From positions 1 through 11,711 of the forward strand of contig SKZP01000548.1 in NCBI GenBank assembly GCA_007127275.1: a DNA stretch of 11,711 nucleotides. Reading direction: 5' to 3'. The stretch comes from Planctomycetota bacterium. Its GTDB lineage: Bacteria > Planctomycetota > UBA8742 > SKZP01. Each line of letters begins with the position of its first letter. Within the stretch, counting starts at the first letter, position 1. A model generated the notes under the pieces. That model was not told the DNA's origin and ran no database searches. It saw only the letters and a list, made by a program, of their open reading frames with translations. The position numbers were made by a program, and so were the translations under genes. Below are positions 1 to 6,813 of the stretch, in pieces.

Positions 1-474
1 CGGGCGGCCACCGACAAGGCCAGCGAGGAGACGTGTTTTGATCATCGCGCTGACGTAGATTTCGCCGCGGTGCACCTTGCGACTTGCCTCCATGACGAGG
101 TCGGTGGCTTCTTGCTTCATGATGTAGCCGCGGGCCCCGGCGCGGAGCGCACGCTCGGCGTACATGGTTTCGTCGTGCATGGAGAGCACGAGCACCGGCA
201 GCTCGGGGTAGAGCGACTTCAAGCTGTGAATCAGCTCAATGCCACTGACGCCCTTCAGCGAGACGTCAATGACGGCGATGTCCGGCTGAAGCTCCTTGAT
301 TCGGTCAATGGCCTCCTGCGCTTCCTCGGCCTCGCCGCAGACGTTGAGATCTGCCTCCGCATTGATCAGTTGCGAGAGGCCCTCGCGGACAATGGGATGG
401 TCGTCGACAATGAGCACCCGCGTCGTGTGGGTGCTTCGGTTGCCATTTTGTATGTTCGTCGCGTCGTCGTTCAT
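1..474 (-). CDS. NarL/LuxR-type response regulator, receiver part (3' end outside window)
   Basis: This gene encodes the receiver domain of a two-component response regulator. Reading from the ATG at 474-472, the frame is open to the window edge (158 codons). Visible receiver landmarks are the acidic pair D24-D25 in VLIVDDHPIVREGL, the probable phospho-acceptor D70 in AVIDVSLKGVSG, the switch residue S98 in VLVLSMHDE, and the conserved lysine K120 in GARGYIMKQEA. The VDDHPxVREGL and GYxxK signatures are those of the NarL/FixJ family, whose members normally carry a C-terminal LuxR-type helix-turn-helix. That part would lie beyond position 1 and is not seen here. The ATG overlaps the stop codon of the upstream histidine kinase (ATGA), so the two are very probably translationally coupled, and this protein should be the kinase's cognate partner. 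All receiver catalytic residues are present. The target genes cannot be told from the window. Confidence 0.93.
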   Translation of the reverse strand, partial: MNDDATNIQNGNRSTHTTRVLIVDDHPIVREGLSQLINAEADLNVCGEAEEAQEAIDRIKELQPDIAVIDVSLKGVSGIELIHSLKSLYPELPVLVLSMHDETMYAERALRAGARGYIMKQEATDLVMEASRKVHRGEIYVSAMIKTRLLAGLVGGRP

Positions 475-3400
475 TCCGCTTCTTGATCGCCGGTGGTAGA
501 CAAACTTTTTCCGCGACCGCAGCGACACTGTACCACACTTCCTCGGGGGCTTCCACGGCGGATAGACAACTCCGCGCCGATCAGGCGGGCGCGCGCGTGC
601 ATGATGCGAAGTCCGAGTCCGCGAACCTCCTCGGGATCAATCTCCTCGATCCCATCGCCGTTGTCGCTGACACGTAATACGACTTCCTTGGCGGAGTTGA
701 GGTCGAGCTCGAGCTCCACCGTTTCCGGGGCGGCGTGGCGCAGGGCGTTGTGCACCGCTTCCTGGGCGATGGCGTAAAGCTGCGTCGCCGCAGAGGCGTC
801 GGGCACCGTCGCCTCCGGATGGAAGCGTGTCTGGCAGCGCACGCCGAAAACGTCTTCGAAGCCCGCAGCCAGGTTCGCCAGCGCCTCGGGCAACTCGTCC
901 GGCTCGAGTTGCGAGGGGTGAACCGCGCGGGCCATTTGCCGCACTTCGGTCAGCAACTGGTCCAGTGCGGCACCGACGAATTCCACCCGCTCGGCCAGCG
1001 TCTCGTCGAGCGGACGCACGTCATGGAGAATTCGGCCCAGCTCCAGCGCGTGTTCGGTCAATTCGCGGCCGAGGCCTTCGTGGAGTTGTCGCGCCACTTT
1101 GAGCCCGGTTTGGTGCTGGATGCGCGCGTTTTCTTCGAGGCGCTGGCGCTCGACCGGCAAGGTGCGTAGCGCGAGCAGCAACTGTGGCGTGCCGCCGGAG
1201 AGGCTCGGCATCAGTGTCGCCACGGCCTCGACAAGCAGCCAGTCGTTTGTGTCGCGCATCAGTCGAAGCGTCCATGCCTCGAACTGCGCGTCGCCGTCGA
1301 AGAGGCGCTGCACCCCCATCTGCATGTGAGTGACCTCCTCGGGGTGCACCCAGTCGGTCAGCGTCGAGCCGAGGATCACCTCGCCGGTGAAGCCGAACAT
1401 GCGCGGCCAGCCCGTGGAGTACCAAAGGATACGGCCGTCGCCGTCGACGAGCACGAGCGCCTCGGGCAGCGAGTGCACGACGGCGAGCGCGAGTTGGCCC
1501 TGTTCGTGCTCGAGCTGGCGCTGCTCGCGGCGGCCGAGTACGCGGCCGAGCAGGTCACACATGCTGCGCAGGGCCCGCACGTCCTGCTCGGGCCACGTCC
1601 ACAGGGCCTCGCGGGCGAAGCCGACCACGGCTCGTAGCTGACGCGCCTCGTCGCGCACCGGCAGCAACAGGAGCGAGCCAAAGCGGTAGCCAGCCAGCGC
1701 GTCACGGGCCACCTCGTGCGAGATTGCCCCGGTATCCTCGACGTGCACCGGCTTTCCCTCGGCGAGCAGGTCGTGCCAGGCGCGCAAGAGGTGCCGGGCC
1801 AGGGCGCGCATTGGTACGCCGGTCGAGGAATCCCGTGCCCAGTCGACGTGCTCGACCGGCTCACCCTCTTGCAGCACCGTCCAGTAGCCCACGTCGGCGG
1901 AGACCAAATTGCCGAGCATGGCGAGCATCCGTTCGGTGTCCGGTACGCCGTCGGTCGCAAGCCCCTGGGCGAGGCGCCCCTTGGTGCGCTCAATCTGCAA
2001 GCGGTGGTACAGCCCTACCCGGGTGCGCCAGTTCTGGATGGCGAGCTTGGCAACCTTCGCGGCCGCCTCGAGAAGCTCGCGTTCGAAGTCGGTGACGGTG
2101 CGTACCTCGTGCAGATAGAGCGAAATCGTCGCCAGCGGCGTCTGGTCGGCGCCAAGCACGGGCAAGGCCCAGGCGCCGTGCACCTCGTGCTCGGCGACGT
2201 CGAGGTCGACGTAGCGGGGGTCGCTTGCCAGGTCGCGCGTCCAGACCGGCGAGCGCCGGTGCGCCGCGCTGCCGCACAGGGTCGTGTCCGGCGCGACTCG
2301 TACCCACTCGAGCATCCGCTTGAGCGGCCGCGGCAGCCCCGGGCCGGCGACGAGCCGCAGATGTCGCTTGTCTTCCTCGACGAGCGAGATCGCGGCAATG
2401 CTTCGCTCGGATTGCTCCTCCAGCAGGCGAACGAGTCCCTGCAGCGTCTCGGAGAGCGGCTTGCCCTCGACAATCCCTTTCAGGAGACGGTGTGTGCGCG
2501 TCCGGAGTTGCGACTCCCGGCGCGTCTCGGTGATGTCGCGCAGCACCCCCTCGACGCGTTCGCCGCCTCCGTCGACGGGAACGGTGCGGCGCGTGTCGCG
2601 AACCCAGCGAATACGCCGCTCCTTGGTGAGGATACGCAACTCACGAGTGGTACGGCCGCCGGCGTCGTGCGCCTCGTCGAGGCGCTCGCGGTCCTCGGGG
2701 TGAACGAGCAATTCCAGCGGGTCGCGCGGTGGCAACTCCTGCGGGCTCAGTCCGCTGATGGCGTGCAAAGCCTCGCTCGCCCACACCCCGTCGAACGTGC
2801 CGGAGGCGCTGCGCACAAAGCCGTAGACGCAGTCAGGAACGAGCTCGGCCAAGGCGCGGTGACGCTCCTCGGTGCGAGCGAGCGCCTGCCGGGCCCGCGT
2901 GTGCGTGTGCACCTCGTCACTGCGGTGCAGTGCCAACGCGAGAAACTCGGCGGCATCCTCGAGCAGATCCACCTCGAGCGGTCGCCAGCGCACCGGGTGA
3001 TCCGCCTCGAGCAAAAGCAGCCGCACACGGCCGTCCGCTTCCAACCGCACCGGCACAAAAACCGCCGCCTGCGCCCCCGTTCGCTCCAACGCCTCGAACG
3101 CCGGAGCCGTGCGCACATCTTCGGCCACCTCGAAGACGACGACGGTGGCGTTGGCCTGTAAGGCGCCGACGAGTTCCGTGGCCGCACCAAGGGCGACGGT
3201 GGCGCCGCGCATGGGCGCGAGGTTCGCCGCGCCGGCGGCTTGTTCGAGGCGCAGCCGGCCGTCGGCGTCGAGCGTTGCGTAAGCGACTCGGCGCCGTGGA
3301 AAGCGCGTGCGCAACCGCTCCAACGCGTGTCCAATCAGTTCCGGCAACTCGCGCTCGTCAAGCAACTCGAGGGCGATCTCGCGGGCTCCTTCGAGGCGAA

Positions 3401-4847
3401 ACCGCGTGCGGCGCAGCTCAATCTCGGCTTGCTTGCGCGCCGTGACGTCGGCGACGCAGTAGACTCGCCCCAGTTGCACCGTCGTCGAGGATTCCTCGGC
3501 CGGCTCGAAACCGTCGGCGAACGGTTGTTGCGACACGGTCAACCAGCGCACTCGGCTCTGCTCGCCGGGGACTTCGAGGCGCACCAGCGTCTCCGCCTGT
3601 TCGTAGCGCTTTCCCGAGTCGTCGAGTTCCACCGGTTCGAGCTGCGCCGTGCCGTCGAGCGGCAGCAGCTCGGCGACGGCGGTGCCGACAATGCTCGTTC
3701 GCTCGCGGGAAAGCAGGTGCTCGACGGCGCGGTTGCAGTCGGTGACACGGCCCGCCGGGTCGGTGACGAGCACCCCGTGCTCCAACGCGTCAAGCACCGT
3801 TTGCGCCGGCGCCGTTGCGGGCTTGCGAAGCCATGCGGTGCGCGAGCGCCGGCGGACGGCGTTGGTGTGCTCGTGATCGACGCGTTGCAGGCAGCGCGCA
3901 AGCAGCGGGGCAAGCCGCTCGGCGAACTCCGCCGCCTCCGCGTCAAGTTCCCGCGCCTCGGTCGTCGCGCAAAGCAACAAGCCGACCGGCTCGCCGTCGA
4001 ACCGCACGGCAACGCCAAGTGCGCTTTCCACGCCCCAGTCGGTCAGCCACTCATCCGGCTCGAAGCGCGTCTCCTCGAACAGCGACGGGATGGCGACCGC
4101 TTCGTCGCAGCCCAGGATGTAGGCAGCTTGCGAGCCTTCCTCCAGGTCGAGCCGGCCGCCCTGCGCAAGCTTCTTCGGCCAGCCCACCGCGGCGCGAACC
4201 GCCAGGTGCAAGGCATCCTCGGTAAAGTCGGCAACGAGGCCGTATTCCATCCCCAGGCCGCGTACCAAGCGGTCGAGGACCGTTTGGAGAGATTCCTCGC
4301 AAGAGCGTTGCGAATCCTCAATCAGCGCCTCAAGCTCGAGGAGCACCGCCGGGAGGGTTGCATGGGCAGCGGACGACGCCCCGGGTCGGTCGTACGTGTC
4401 AGAGACCCCCGGGCCACGCGGCAGCGAAGCCCCAGAGGGATGGCGTTGCCCTCTGCTGCGTGACTCGTGGCCGTTGCCGTCCCGCCACGGTGACGCCTCC
4501 CGGCCAAGCGCGTCGTCGGACGGTCCGAGCACCTCGTCGGCCCCGGCCACCTTCCACGTGAGCGCAACTTCCTCGGAAACCGGCGCACAACCGTGCACGA
4601 CGAAGCGAGGCCGCCGTTGCCGTTGCTCCACGGTGATGTTGATGGCCTGGCGAATCTGTTGCACCGCCGCCTCGACCGCCTCCGGCTCCTCCGGCGCGGC
4701 CAGCAACACGAGTACGTTCACCCGCTCGCGGGAAAGCTGCCCGGCCACATCCGCCACCGCAGCGCGCGGCCACTTCGCATAACGCTCAAGCAGCCGCCCT
4801 GGCACCGCGTCCGGCGAGAGCAACACGACGAGCCCGTTGTGGTTCAC
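471..4847 (-). CDS. Multi-sensor (4 GAF, 3 PAS) HisKA_3 histidine kinase with degenerate N-terminal receiver
   Basis: This encodes a very large soluble sensor kinase of 1458 residues that should phosphorylate the NarL-type regulator overlapping its end. No membrane segment or signal peptide is visible. Approximate layout: receiver-like fold 5-118 without the acidic residues; low-complexity linker 119-165; GAF 170-325; PAS 350-475; GAF 485-642; PAS 662-778; GAF 785-942; GAF 955-1105; PAS 1115-1235; dimerisation and phosphotransfer helices with H1256 in ARQLHEGLGREL; ATPase domain with N-box N1367 (AVHNALRHA), G1 box DNGDGI 1395-1400 and GLGL 1410-1413. This is the HisKA_3 class that partners NarL/LuxR regulators. 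I chose the GTG at 4847 because GAGGGGG lies five bases upstream. An in-frame ATG at 4889 would add 14 residues but lacks such a site. The kinase motifs look intact, so it is probably active. The ligands of its sensor domains cannot be read from sequence. Domain limits are estimates by eye. Confidence 0.93.
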   Translation of the reverse strand: MNHNGLVVLLSPDAVPGRLLERYAKWPRAAVADVAGQLSRERVNVLVLLAAPEEPEAVEAAVQQIRQAINITVEQRQRRPRFVVHGCAPVSEEVALTWKVAGADEVLGPSDDALGREASPWRDGNGHESRSRGQRHPSGASLPRGPGVSDTYDRPGASSAAHATLPAVLLELEALIEDSQRSCEESLQTVLDRLVRGLGMEYGLVADFTEDALHLAVRAAVGWPKKLAQGGRLDLEEGSQAAYILGCDEAVAIPSLFEETRFEPDEWLTDWGVESALGVAVRFDGEPVGLLLCATTEARELDAEAAEFAERLAPLLARCLQRVDHEHTNAVRRRSRTAWLRKPATAPAQTVLDALEHGVLVTDPAGRVTDCNRAVEHLLSRERTSIVGTAVAELLPLDGTAQLEPVELDDSGKRYEQAETLVRLEVPGEQSRVRWLTVSQQPFADGFEPAEESSTTVQLGRVYCVADVTARKQAEIELRRTRFRLEGAREIALELLDERELPELIGHALERLRTRFPRRRVAYATLDADGRLRLEQAAGAANLAPMRGATVALGAATELVGALQANATVVVFEVAEDVRTAPAFEALERTGAQAAVFVPVRLEADGRVRLLLLEADHPVRWRPLEVDLLEDAAEFLALALHRSDEVHTHTRARQALARTEERHRALAELVPDCVYGFVRSASGTFDGVWASEALHAISGLSPQELPPRDPLELLVHPEDRERLDEAHDAGGRTTRELRILTKERRIRWVRDTRRTVPVDGGGERVEGVLRDITETRRESQLRTRTHRLLKGIVEGKPLSETLQGLVRLLEEQSERSIAAISLVEEDKRHLRLVAGPGLPRPLKRMLEWVRVAPDTTLCGSAAHRRSPVWTRDLASDPRYVDLDVAEHEVHGAWALPVLGADQTPLATISLYLHEVRTVTDFERELLEAAAKVAKLAIQNWRTRVGLYHRLQIERTKGRLAQGLATDGVPDTERMLAMLGNLVSADVGYWTVLQEGEPVEHVDWARDSSTGVPMRALARHLLRAWHDLLAEGKPVHVEDTGAISHEVARDALAGYRFGSLLLLPVRDEARQLRAVVGFAREALWTWPEQDVRALRSMCDLLGRVLGRREQRQLEHEQGQLALAVVHSLPEALVLVDGDGRILWYSTGWPRMFGFTGEVILGSTLTDWVHPEEVTHMQMGVQRLFDGDAQFEAWTLRLMRDTNDWLLVEAVATLMPSLSGGTPQLLLALRTLPVERQRLEENARIQHQTGLKVARQLHEGLGRELTEHALELGRILHDVRPLDETLAERVEFVGAALDQLLTEVRQMARAVHPSQLEPDELPEALANLAAGFEDVFGVRCQTRFHPEATVPDASAATQLYAIAQEAVHNALRHAAPETVELELDLNSAKEVVLRVSDNGDGIEEIDPEEVRGLGLRIMHARARLIGAELSIRRGSPRGSVVQCRCGRGKSLSTTGDQEAE

Positions 4848-4851
4848 ACAT

Positions 4852-4858
4852 CCCCCTC
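4852..4858 (-). promoter_or_regulatory. Ribosome binding site of the histidine kinase
   Basis: On the minus strand this reads GAGGGGG, followed by five bases and then GTG at 4847. It is the only good Shine-Dalgarno match in the region and favours the GTG start over the in-frame ATG at 4889. Confidence 0.6.
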
Positions 4859-5035
4859 GCAGCTCGTTCAAAAGAGCCACGCCACACAATACACTTCACA
4901 CACTCGGTCGTGACTGAGCTCAAAGACAACTCCTTTTACCTCATTCCCAAACGCAACGACAACCGCCGAACAAAGATTAAGCAATTGGGCGAGGCATCCG
5001 CTTGGGCCGCTTCCGCGACGACGAGTGATGGCCGA
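4859..5035. promoter_or_regulatory. Divergent intergenic region with near-palindrome CTCgGTCgtGACtGAG
   Basis: This stretch separates the minus-strand kinase from the plus-strand protease remnant and is visibly richer in A+T than its surroundings, as expected of a control region. At 4903-4918 there is a 16-base near-palindrome, CTC-n-GTC-nn-GAC-n-GAG, which could bind a dimeric regulator such as the LuxR-type regulator encoded next door. That is inference. No convincing -35/-10 pair was found on either strand, so the promoters are not assigned. An open frame from a GTG at 4910 crosses this region, but its first ~75 codons show no domain and no signal peptide. Confidence 0.35.
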
Positions 5036-5491
5036 ATGGCCGGCAAAGACTCCGCGCCCCTCGCCGTTCGGGGCAGTCTGCCCGCAAATCAAAGATGTAG
5101 CTCCGCAGAGGCGGCCAAGCAGCCAAGGGGAGGGCGAGGGCCGTCGAAGCCAGCGCTCGAACACGTCGCCGAGCCGGCCGGGGCGCTCGTCGAGACCGTC
5201 GTCCGCTTGCATGTCGAGTCGGAAACGGTTGGCCTCGGTCTTGTCGTCGACGAGGCGGGCCACATGCTCAGCAAGCTCTCCGAAGTGGGGATGAATCCAC
5301 CGCACCTCGACCTCGAACGCGATCTGCGACGGTACACAGGCAAAATGATCGCTGGCGATGATTTCCGCGACGTCGCGTTGATTCGCATTGACGCCGACGG
5401 ACTCATGCCGGTCGAGGTCGCCGACGAGCAGCCGGACCTCGGCGAGTTCGTCGCCGCCGTGAATGAGGTCGGTGAGCCGTGGGGCTCGTAG
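4910..5491 (+). pseudogene. Truncated trypsin-like (DegP/S1C-type) serine protease domain, probable pseudogene
   Basis: The open frame is 193 codons from a GTG with no ribosome binding site. An ATG at 5036 is an alternative start. From about residue 80 (5147) it resembles the N-terminal half of a DegP-like protease: VVRLHVESETVGLGLVVDEAGHMLSKLSEVG, interrupted here as residues 97-127, then DDFRDVALIRIDADGLMPVE and GEFVAAVNE. Intact proteases have THxV where this has SKLSEV, so the catalytic His is absent. The Asp equivalent may be D154 in RDVAL. The frame stops before the catalytic Ser and any PDZ domain. In the -1 frame the sequence GCC GTG GGG CTC GTA (5476-5490) reads AVGLV, similar to the AVGxVS strand that follows in this family. 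That suggests a frameshift near 5474. With no signal peptide and half the domain lost, I read it as a remnant. A short inactive protein cannot be excluded. Confidence 0.5.
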
Positions 5492-5580
5492 ACAGATGTC
5501 GCGCCGGCGTTGGTAAACCTTCCCTCCATGGGGTTGTATTCTCTCAATCCCAAATATCCCGAGCCGCGCGGCCGCAGGGA

Positions 5581-6021
5581 TTATCGGCTCAAAAACAGCC
5601 GCATGAAGCCATGTTATCGGCGGCACAGGTTTGCCGATAATGCAACGGCGCCGGCCGTCTGAGCAGTCCGATAACGCTACTACATATTATCGGGCCTTTG
5701 GGAGGACGACCCCCATCGCATTATCGGCAGCGACCCTTGCGGCATAGACGGGTTATCGGCGGCAAGTGCTGCCGGCATTATCGGCTGCTGCCGCTTTTCT
5801 GCATGGGCGGTTTATCGGCACATTCGGCAAGGTGTGTCAATGCGTATTATCGGCAGGCGCTTCGGCTGGTCGAGAGGGATTATCGGCTTTCGATGGCGCT
5901 TTGTACGAACGGGTTATCGGCACAGTCGCAACGGCGAGCATGGTCGCATTATCGGCGCCGGTACCAAGTGGTCGGGATGTGTTATCGGCGCAGATAACGC
6001 ATGTGTCTCGCGTGTTATCGG
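5581..6021. repeat. Regularly spaced array of 15 TTATCGG(C) motifs
   Basis: Plus-strand TTATCGG starts at 5581, 5614, 5687, 5721, 5753, 5778, 5812, 5847, 5880, 5914, 5949, 5982 and 6015. The reverse form CCGATAA starts at 5634 and 5668. In 13 of 15 copies the next base is C (TTATCGGC), and in 14 of 15 the preceding base is a purine. Start-to-start distances are 32-35 bp, apart from 25 (5753 to 5778) and the two orientation switches (20 and 19). The 18-28 bp between copies show no similarity to each other. A looser reverse copy, CAGATAA, lies at 5991-5997. The distances are not multiples of three, so the motif drifts through reading frames and the array is not coding. It lies between two convergent gene ends (5491 and 6036). 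Its function is unknown. The core is far too short for a CRISPR repeat. Confidence 0.9.
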
Positions 6022-6035
6022 CGTGCTCGGTTTCG

Positions 6036-6509
6036 CTAGTTGTCGTCAAGTCGGCGGAACTCGCCTCGGTACAAACGCCAGCCGCGGTACAACTCGGTGT
6101 CTTCGCCGCGGATCAGTTCGAAGCGCACGGGTAGCGGTCGCATGCTGTATATGTCGTCGTCGCCGTGAAGGCGTATCATCGCTGTCACCTCCGCGTGGTC
6201 GCCATCAACATCAATCTCGACGTTTCGTACTTCGAGTTCCTCGACGGTGCCGCGCCCGAGCTCGCGGTTGACCACCTCTACGAGGTTGTCGTACGCAACC
6301 ACGGATGATTGACCGGCGCCCCCACCGAACGCGAAGTCGCGCCGAAAGGCCGGCAAGGCGGACTCGAAGTCGCCCGCTTCCACCGCCTGATGCACGTCCT
6401 TAAGTAGCGCCTGAATGGCGTCGCGGTCCGGCGTGCAGGTCCACCAGAGCAGGAACGTGCCGAGCCCGACCAGGGCGGCTAAGCCGAGTGCAAGTCGCTG
6501 TCGTGTCAT
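6036..6509 (-). CDS. Small exported or membrane-anchored NTF2-like (SnoaL-fold) protein
   Basis: This encodes 157 residues. The N-terminus is a short basic stretch (MTRQR) followed by a hydrophobic segment, about residues 6-24 (LALGLAALVGLGTFLLWW). It is either a membrane anchor or a signal peptide; TCTP just after it could be a cleavage region. Residues 28-157 look like an NTF2/SnoaL-type alpha+beta domain: helices DRDAIQALLKDVHQAVEAGD and VVAYDNLVEVVNREL, then strands VEELEVRNVEID, DHAEVTAMIRLHG, LPVRFELIRG and WRLYRGEFRRL. Such domains form cone-shaped barrels used as enzymes or as binding and scaffold modules. I see no catalytic set that would assign an enzyme activity. The ATG at 6509 is preceded by GGAGGG four bases upstream, a much better start than the ATG 35 codons further up. 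It has no same-strand partner nearby, and its 3' end abuts the TTATCGG array. Confidence 0.8.
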   Translation of the reverse strand: MTRQRLALGLAALVGLGTFLLWWTCTPDRDAIQALLKDVHQAVEAGDFESALPAFRRDFAFGGGAGQSSVVAYDNLVEVVNRELGRGTVEELEVRNVEIDVDGDHAEVTAMIRLHGDDDIYSMRPLPVRFELIRGEDTELYRGWRLYRGEFRRLDDN

Positions 6510-6513
6510 GGGT

Positions 6514-6519
6514 TCCCTC
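6514..6519 (-). promoter_or_regulatory. Ribosome binding site deciding the start of the NTF2-like gene
   Basis: GGAGGG on the minus strand, four bases before ATG 6509. It fixes the start there rather than at the longer in-frame ATG at 6614, whose extra N-terminus would bury the hydrophobic leader. Confidence 0.7.
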
Positions 6520-6554
6520 CGCACTGAAGCGATGCCTGTTGCATGTCTGCAGCT

Positions 6555-6611
6555 TTGACCAAAAGAGAGCACCCCCAGTAGGTTGGGTCTCAACGAGCGC
6601 GTTTTGGTCAA
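6555..6611. repeat. Perfect 10-bp inverted repeat with 37-bp loop
   Basis: TTGACCAAAA at 6555-6564 is the exact reverse complement of TTTTGGTCAA at 6602-6611. The loop can form an inner stem, GAG..ACCC pairing with GGGT-CTC around 6565-6591. It lies upstream of the NTF2-like gene (its ATG is 46 bases further down on the minus strand), so it could be a cruciform or operator pair, or a hairpin in that gene's 5' leader. There is no U-run typical of a terminator. Confidence 0.6.
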
Positions 6612-6658
6612 CAAGTCAGAAGACCGTCCGAAGCCACCGAAGCGGGGGGAGAGGTCCG

Positions 6659-6672
6659 ATAATGTACATTAT
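6659..6672. promoter_or_regulatory. Perfect 14-bp AT-rich palindrome ATAATGTACATTAT
   Basis: A perfect 14-base palindrome in an otherwise G+C-rich surrounding, the usual look of an operator for a dimeric regulator or of a melting or nicking site. It overlaps a lone CCGATAA (6656-6662), the same heptamer found in the array 640 bp away. No promoter could be paired with it convincingly. Confidence 0.45.
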
Positions 6673-6684
6673 GTTACGTTTCGG

Positions 6685-6769
6685 CGAGCGCTCGACGGCC
6701 GCGAGGCCCCATTCCTGCGTGTCCTTCTCTGCGGGACGGTACATGATCATGGCGTCGGCTGCGGGACGG
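6685..6769. repeat. Two 10-bp palindromes and an 11-bp direct repeat
   Basis: CGAGCGCTCG (6685-6694) and CATGATCATG (6742-6751) are perfect 10-bp palindromes. CTGCGGGACGG occurs twice, at 6729-6739 and 6759-6769, 30 bp apart and flanking the second palindrome. No open frame here resembles a protein. Function unknown. Confidence 0.45.
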
Positions 6770-6813
6770 CGGCCATCTTGTCGAATGGGATTCGTCGCAT
6801 ACCGGCAGGCCGT

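Noticed and set aside
1716..4463. Long plus-strand frames opposite the histidine kinase
   Set aside because: They are antisense artefacts of G+C-rich coding sequence. The minus frame shows GAF, PAS and kinase motifs throughout.
4848..4889. ATG start of the kinase at 4889
   Set aside because: There is no ribosome binding site there, while GAGGGGG precedes the GTG at 4847.
4868..5626. 252-codon minus-strand frame
   Set aside because: It is antisense to the recognisable DegP-like domain on the plus strand and has no domain, start signal or family resemblance of its own.
5581..6021. CRISPR array
   Set aside because: The repeated core is only 7-8 bp, orientation changes within the array, and no cas gene is present. 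CRISPR repeats are more than 20 bp and uniform.
5581..6021. Origin of replication with DnaA boxes
   Set aside because: The motif shares only TTATC with the DnaA box TTATNCACA. The following GGC breaks the match in every copy, and no dnaA, dnaN or AT-rich unwinding region is seen.
5698..6134. Repeat-containing protein encoded across the array (open frames reading LSA or IGT about every 11 residues)
   Set aside because: Motif steps are 32-35 bp and shift frame, spacers encode nothing consistent, and no start signal is present.
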